Assembly (NCBI GenBank): GCA_003228965.1
Contig: QIGP01000252.1
Coordinates: 1 to 10,559 of the forward strand
DNA length: 10,559 nt
Direction of reading: 5' to 3'
Origin: Gammaproteobacteria bacterium
Lineage (GTDB): Bacteria; Pseudomonadota; Gammaproteobacteria; Steroidobacterales; SZUA-146
Shown one piece after another: positions 7,777 through 10,559 of this stretch. Position 1 is the stretch's first letter. The number at the start of each line of letters is the position of its first letter. A program made the position numbers and the translations under genes. The notes below the pieces were generated by a model that was not told the origin of the DNA, ran no database searches, and was given only the letters and a program-made list of their open reading frames with translations.

Positions 7777-8222
7777 TGGATCTGCGAGACCTTTATCAGG
7801 AAATTATTGTCGATCACAATCGCAGCCCGCGGAACTTTCGCAAAATTGACGAGCACACCCACACGGCTCAAGGATTCAATCCATTATGCGGCGACAAGCT
7901 AATCATGTATATCGTGCTCAGCGGCGACGTAATTAGCGACATTTCATTTGAAGGCAGCGGCTGTGCAATTTCAGTGGCCTCTGCGTCATTACTCACAGAA
8001 CGCCTCAAAGGTCAGACGGTTGAGGAAGCTCTAAAAACATTCGAAGAATTGCACACGGTGTTCACCTCGCCCGACGAACCTGAAGACCTGGAAGCTCTTG
8101 GAAAGCTGGGTGCTCTCGCAGGTGTACGCGCCTACCCGTCACGCATCAAGTGCGCGAGTCTTAGTTGGCACGCGCTTAACAGTGCTTTAAATTCAGGTGG
8201 CGTTACGGCGTCGACCGAATAG
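7776..8222 (+). CDS. sufU: SufU-type sulfur acceptor (IscU-like fold)
   Basis: This is an IscU-fold protein of the SufU branch, 148 aa. In Bacillus, SufU is a zinc-dependent sulfurtransferase that takes the persulfide from SufS and passes sulfur to SufBCD, replacing SufE. The zinc set is present: C38 and D40 in NPLCGD, C63 in GSGCAIS and C126 in RIKCASL, matching C41, D43, C66 and C128 of the Bacillus protein. The extra loop before the last cysteine (about 95-123, with LGALAGVRAYPSR) and the arginine in RIKC rather than the histidine of IscU point to SufU rather than a true IscU scaffold. The start codon overlaps the sufS stop by 1 nt (TGATG), with GAGG at 7761-7764 as the likely ribosome binding site. 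A scaffold role cannot be fully excluded from sequence. Confidence 0.93.
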   Translation: MDLRDLYQEIIVDHNRSPRNFRKIDEHTHTAQGFNPLCGDKLIMYIVLSGDVISDISFEGSGCAISVASASLLTERLKGQTVEEALKTFEELHTVFTSPDEPEDLEALGKLGALAGVRAYPSRIKCASLSWHALNSALNSGGVTASTE

Positions 8223-8270
8223 GCGCCTACGCCGCACACCTTCTCGTCAACCCATAACTCGAGCATAACT

Positions 8271-8825
8271 ATGTACAGCGCCACCAGTGAACCCGTCACC
8301 TTGCACCGCGACTGCAAGGCCACACTAATACCCGACGGCTATGAAATCGAGCTTCCTCAGGGAAGCATCGGCTACATTACGCAATCTTTGGGCGGCAGCT
8401 TTACTGTTTACGTGGACGGCAGCTTGTTTCGGGTTAGCGGTATCGACGCCGACGCCCTTGGTAAGGAGCCGCTTGAGCCCCCTGTGCTCCCTGAAAACTG
8501 CACCGACGATGACGTGGAACAGATTATCTGGGATCAAATTAAAACCTGCTACGACCCGGAGATCCCGATCAACGTGGTTGACCTCGGTCTAATCTACACG
8601 TGCGACATTGTGAAAACTGATAACAACTCACGGCGTTTGAGCATCACCATGACATTAACGGCGCCAGGCTGTGGCATGGGCGATATTCTCGTTGAGGACG
8701 TGCGCAGCAAAGTCATGTTGGTTCCTACGGTTGCCAAAGCCGACGTTGAGCTGGTGTTCGACCCACCGTGGGATCGTTCGATGATGTCTGAAGAAGCTCA
8801 GTTGCAAACCGGCATGATGTATTAG
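8271..8825 (+). CDS. sufT: SufT, MIP18/DUF59-family Fe-S maturation factor
   Basis: This is a long-form SufT protein of 184 aa. Residues about 1-75 are the extra N-terminal part found in SUF-operon SufT, and about 80-165 are the MIP18/DUF59 domain. The domain shows CYDPEIPINVVDLGLIY (93-109), with the conserved DPE at 95-97, and LTAPGCGMGDILVEDV (129-144), with the conserved C134. It ends with VELVFDPPWDRSMMSE. Family members help mature Fe-S proteins, especially under high demand, without forming part of the SufBCD scaffold. It begins 48 nt after sufU with only a weak ribosome binding site, the widest gap inside the operon, but I see no promoter there, so co-transcription is likely. Its stop codon lies inside a 9-bp inverted repeat that probably marks the end of the operon. 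Confidence 0.93.
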   Translation: MYSATSEPVTLHRDCKATLIPDGYEIELPQGSIGYITQSLGGSFTVYVDGSLFRVSGIDADALGKEPLEPPVLPENCTDDDVEQIIWDQIKTCYDPEIPINVVDLGLIYTCDIVKTDNNSRRLSITMTLTAPGCGMGDILVEDVRSKVMLVPTVAKADVELVFDPPWDRSMMSEEAQLQTGMMY

Positions 8826-8857
8826 TTTGACAATATCCCGGAATAGCCGTCAAACTA
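8823..8857. repeat. 9-bp inverted repeat at the end of the SUF operon
   Basis: TAGTTTGAC (8823-8831) and GTCAAACTA (8849-8857) are perfect inverted copies with a 17-nt spacer. The left arm starts with the sufT stop codon, and TTGACA (8827-8832) within it also reads as a -35 consensus, though no good -10 lies 16-18 nt further on. No T-run follows, so this is at best an unusual terminator. It could instead be an operator for the phosphatase gene downstream, or an RNA stem protecting the operon transcript. Confidence 0.5.
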
Positions 8858-8870
8858 CTCCAGGAATACA

Positions 8871-8876
8871 TATAAA
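8871..8876 (+). promoter_or_regulatory. Possible -10 element upstream of the SixA-like gene
   Basis: TATAAA at 8871-8876 lies 32 nt before the TTG start of the phosphatase gene and 14 nt after the inverted repeat. The positions where a -35 would fall (around 8848-8853) overlap the right arm and match poorly. A repressor or activator bound at the repeat could therefore control this promoter, but that is inference. Confidence 0.25.
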
Positions 8877-8907
8877 AGCGCAGACCCATCAAGGTAAAGG
8901 ATAACTC

Positions 8908-9399
8908 TTGAAACATCTCATTCTGGTACGTCACGCCAAAGCCAGCTGGAACAATCCAGACATCGCCGACATAGACCGTCAGCTTAACGACACCGGTCGC
9001 CGTGAAGTACCCACCATGGGCGAGCGTCTGGCCGCGCGTGAAATCATGCCCGACATGATTGTATCGAGCCCTGCAGAACGCGCACATCACACAGCGACGA
9101 TGCTCGCGCCCTACATGAAACTGCCTTCAGACCGCGTCGAAGTGCTCGACGAAATGTACTTGGCCGATACAGACATACTTTTGTCTTTGGCACAACTGTG
9201 CGACAACAATGTCGAGTGTTTAATGATGGTCGGGCACAACCCGGGACTTACCCAGCTCGCCAACATGATGACCGAAGTGGCCGTTGACAACATTCCTACC
9301 TGCGGCATGTACCATATGCGTTTCGATGTTGACGTATGGCACAACATCGAGCTTAAAACTGGCGACTACGTAGCGTTTGACTTTCCCAGAAATCAATAA
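8908..9399 (+). CDS. sixA: SixA-like phosphohistidine phosphatase
   Basis: This is a small histidine-phosphatase-superfamily enzyme of 163 aa (E. coli SixA has 161). SixA removes phosphate from phosphohistidine; in E. coli its targets include the nitrogen phosphotransfer protein NPr and it was first linked to ArcB. The catalytic LVRHAKASW has R8 and H9, a second arginine is R58 in SSPAERA, and the second catalytic histidine is H110 in VGHNPG. There is no signal peptide, so it acts in the cytoplasm. The start is TTG, supported by AAAGGA at 8896-8901, 6 nt upstream, and by the family motif beginning at residue 6. It lies 82 nt after sufT and probably has its own promoter. The exact target in this organism cannot be read from the sequence. 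Confidence 0.9.
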   Translation: MKHLILVRHAKASWNNPDIADIDRQLNDTGRREVPTMGERLAAREIMPDMIVSSPAERAHHTATMLAPYMKLPSDRVEVLDEMYLADTDILLSLAQLCDNNVECLMMVGHNPGLTQLANMMTEVAVDNIPTCGMYHMRFDVDVWHNIELKTGDYVAFDFPRNQ

Positions 9400-9404
9400 A
9401 CAAA

Positions 9405-9420
9405 ACGTCTCCCTAGACGT
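9405..9420. repeat. Short perfect hairpin after the SixA-like gene
   Basis: ACGTCT-CCCT-AGACGT is a perfect 6-bp stem with a 4-nt loop, starting 6 nt after the stop codon. No T-run follows, so termination probably happens at the stronger hairpin about 100 nt further on. It could protect the 3' end of the message. Confidence 0.4.
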
Positions 9421-9506
9421 AAGCTCACTCAACTAATTTTGGTTCCGCCGTAGTAGTGAAAATACGGACAGGGACAGATTAAAGCTTCCTCACTAAACGT
9501 TAAAAT

Positions 9507-9535
9507 AAAAAAGCCCACCGTTTGGTGGGCTTTTT
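9507..9535. terminator. Bidirectional intrinsic terminator
   Basis: An A-run (9507-9512), the arm GCCCACC (9513-9519), the loop GTTT and the arm GGTGGGC (9524-9530) are followed by TTTTT (9531-9535). It therefore works in both directions, ending the plus-strand phosphatase transcript and the minus-strand PEP-CTERM transcript, whose stop lies 30 nt away. This is the clearest terminator in the window. Confidence 0.93.
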
Positions 9536-9564
9536 ATCGAACATTGTTTCCAAGCTTTACTACA

Positions 9565-10197
9565 TTATTTGCGACGTGACACGCCGAACAAACTTAGCAA
9601 GCCTGCACCCATCATCCAGATAGCACCCGGTAATGGAACTGGAGCCATCTCTTGCGTTCCAGTAATCAGAAAATCGTTAGCGCCCGTACCGTCGAACCAA
9701 CCGCGGCCTACCCAACCCGTCCCTGGATCGCCGCTCAGACGATGACCGTCGTTGTCAAAGATGAAGGCCCCGGCACCAGCGGCCGCCGGCACGAAATTAA
9801 ACGAACCTGAACCGCCTTGTTCGGTCAACATTCCGGAACCTGTTTGTGCAATAAAGCCTCCGTCAGGAGCGGCAGACAGGTCAGACATCGAATAGCTAAC
9901 ATCCCAAAATACGCCAGTAGCATTATCGATAATGGAGCCGGTCAATATTGCACCCGCAGCCAGGTTGGCTGGATCGAAGGTAAGCGACAGCGAAGCTCCG
10001 ACGAAAGATCCAGTCAAGTTGTCGCCCACGGTGAAAGTCTGGTCTGTGTCATCCAAACGCAAGCCGTATGGGTTTGTTGAACCGTCGTAGAGCCCACCAT
10101 CACTGTGGTTGCCAATCAAGAACGATATAGGTGATGCAAACGTTGCGGTACTAAATGCTATTAGCATCGCGGTTAAACATATTTTTATAGTTTTCAT
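9565..10197 (-). CDS. VPLPA/PEP-CTERM sorting domain protein
   Basis: This is an exported protein of 210 aa with a C-terminal sorting tag for exosortase, the membrane enzyme that cleaves such tails in Gram-negative bacteria making extracellular polysaccharide. The N-terminus is a signal peptide (MKTIKICLTAMLIAF, likely cleaved after ATFA near residue 21). The C-terminal 24 residues (187-210) have the three-part tag: VPLPGA, a hydrophobic stretch and a basic SRRK end. The middle (about 25-180) is rich in G, S, T, D, N and A, has no cysteine, and looks like a beta-rich surface or secreted domain I cannot assign. On the minus strand AGGA lies 8 nt before the ATG. It is convergent with the phosphatase gene and shares its terminator. 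No exosortase gene is in the window, so its processing enzyme must lie elsewhere. Confidence 0.88.
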   Translation of the reverse strand: MKTIKICLTAMLIAFSTATFASPISFLIGNHSDGGLYDGSTNPYGLRLDDTDQTFTVGDNLTGSFVGASLSLTFDPANLAAGAILTGSIIDNATGVFWDVSYSMSDLSAAPDGGFIAQTGSGMLTEQGGSGSFNFVPAAAGAGAFIFDNDGHRLSGDPGTGWVGRGWFDGTGANDFLITGTQEMAPVPLPGAIWMMGAGLLSLFGVSRRK

Positions 10198-10225
10198 ATT
10201 TGTAATCCTGACCTCAAATACTCTA

Positions 10226-10246
10226 CGCGCATTACATCGATGCGCG
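10226..10246. repeat. Operator-like inverted repeat upstream of the PEP-CTERM gene
   Basis: CGCGCAT (10226-10232) and ATGCGCG (10240-10246) are perfect 7-bp inverted copies around a 7-nt centre. The site lies 29 nt upstream of the PEP-CTERM start, in an otherwise AT-rich region. A -10-like TACAAT reads on the minus strand at 10259-10264, so the repeat would sit just downstream of transcription start. Either a repressor site or a leader hairpin is possible. Confidence 0.4.
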
Positions 10247-10318
10247 CTTGTATGGAAAATTGTACAGCGTTCAGTTCAACATAAACAGCACAAAGGCTCT
10301 GCACAACCCGGACAAATG

Positions 10319-10346
10319 TTAACAACGAAGAATGCGACTATATAAT
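10319..10346 (+). promoter_or_regulatory. Sigma-70-like promoter for the rightmost gene
   Basis: TTAACA (10319-10324, one base from the -35 consensus) is followed after 16 nt by a perfect TATAAT (10341-10346). It points toward the partial gene at 10440 and would give a leader of about 90 nt. The palindrome AATAAT-CTAT-ATTATT (10351-10366) lies at the expected transcription start and could be an operator. Confidence 0.5.
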
Positions 10347-10439
10347 TTGAAATAATCTATATTATTGTTAAACGAAATGAAACAAATAGACTTGAGCCCT
10401 TTACCTTACAATTTATTTAGCAATTTGGAGATGGTTATC

Positions 10440-10559
10440 ATGTTACGAAAACTGCTTATTCTTTTAAGCATGATTCTTTTGCAGGGCTACAGCAGTACTT
10501 CGAACTCGATTGAGTTAGCTGACGTAAAAACGGAGAGCATCACTGTCCAACGCCCGGAT
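10440..10559 (+). CDS. N-terminus of an exported protein, cut by the window end
   Basis: Forty codons are open from ATG 10440 to the window end. GGAG at 10427-10430 lies 9 nt before this ATG; an in-frame ATG at 10431 is directly next to the GGAG and is less likely. The protein begins MLRKLLILLSMILLQGYSST, a basic then hydrophobic stretch that is a clear signal sequence, followed by polar residues including VKTESITVQRPD. The form resembles a lipoprotein signal (LLxG then C), but residue 17 is tyrosine (TAC at 10488-10490), one base from a cysteine codon. I do not recognise the family from this fragment. Its position next to a PEP-CTERM gene could suggest an envelope or polysaccharide role, but that is only context. 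Confidence 0.6.
   Translation, partial: MLRKLLILLSMILLQGYSSTSNSIELADVKTESITVQRPD

Noticed and set aside
8223..8270. Possible promoter or break between sufU and sufT
   Set aside because: The 48-nt gap has no recognisable -35/-10 pair, hairpin or T-run, so I treat sufT as part of the operon.
9466..9477. Tandem GGACAGGGACAG, similar to GGGGACAG motifs found near REP-type elements
   Set aside because: There is only one doubled 6-mer, with no hairpin partner or transposase nearby, so a mobile or REP element cannot be supported.
10198..10330. Sigma-54 promoter for the PEP-CTERM gene
   Set aside because: PEP-CTERM genes can be under sigma-54 control, so I looked for TGGCAC-N5-TTGCA on the minus strand and found no acceptable match.

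Overview
The window looks like a chromosomal segment of a gammaproteobacterium, probably a free-living aquatic or marine one. The evidence is a BepA-type periplasmic protease, a SUF operon led by the gammaproteobacterial Rrf2-type SUF regulator, a SixA phosphatase and a VPLPA/PEP-CTERM exosortase substrate. Base composition is moderate. I cannot name a genus. Most genes read left to right; only the PEP-CTERM gene is on the minus strand. I see no tRNA, rRNA, CRISPR array, insertion sequence or phage gene.

Layout: (1) 1-745 holds the C-terminal ATPase part of a PIN-PhoH (PhoH2/YlaK-like) protein. The N-terminal part is missing or out of frame, so it looks like a broken gene. (2) 920-2416 encodes a BepA/YfgC-like M48 metalloprotease with a TPR tail that works on outer-membrane protein assembly. 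(3) 2594-8825 is the SUF iron-sulfur assembly operon in the order regulator, sufB, sufC, sufD, sufS, sufU, sufT. SufC-D and SufD-S overlap by 4 nt and SufS-U by 1 nt, which indicates translational coupling. (4) 8908-9399 is a SixA-like histidine phosphatase. (5) A strong bidirectional terminator at 9507-9535 separates it from the convergent PEP-CTERM gene (9565-10197, minus). (6) 10440-10559 is the start of another exported protein that runs off the window.

How the SUF genes fit together: the Rrf2 regulator carries three cysteines suited to an Fe-S cluster and probably senses cluster status. SufS takes sulfur from cysteine, and the IscU-fold protein SufU accepts it in place of SufE. The SufB-SufC-SufD scaffold ATPase builds the cluster, and SufT (MIP18 domain) assists maturation. 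No SufA or SufE is encoded here. SufS carries the histidine (H354) used for zinc swapping with SufU in the Bacillus-type pair, so the SufS-SufU assignment is consistent within the proteins themselves.

I did not find a clearly new multi-gene system. The items most worth a second look are small: palindromes around the SUF regulator promoter and the regulator-sufB junction, the SufS-SufU pairing in a Gram-negative operon, the broken phoH, and a lipoprotein-like signal peptide with tyrosine where cysteine is expected.
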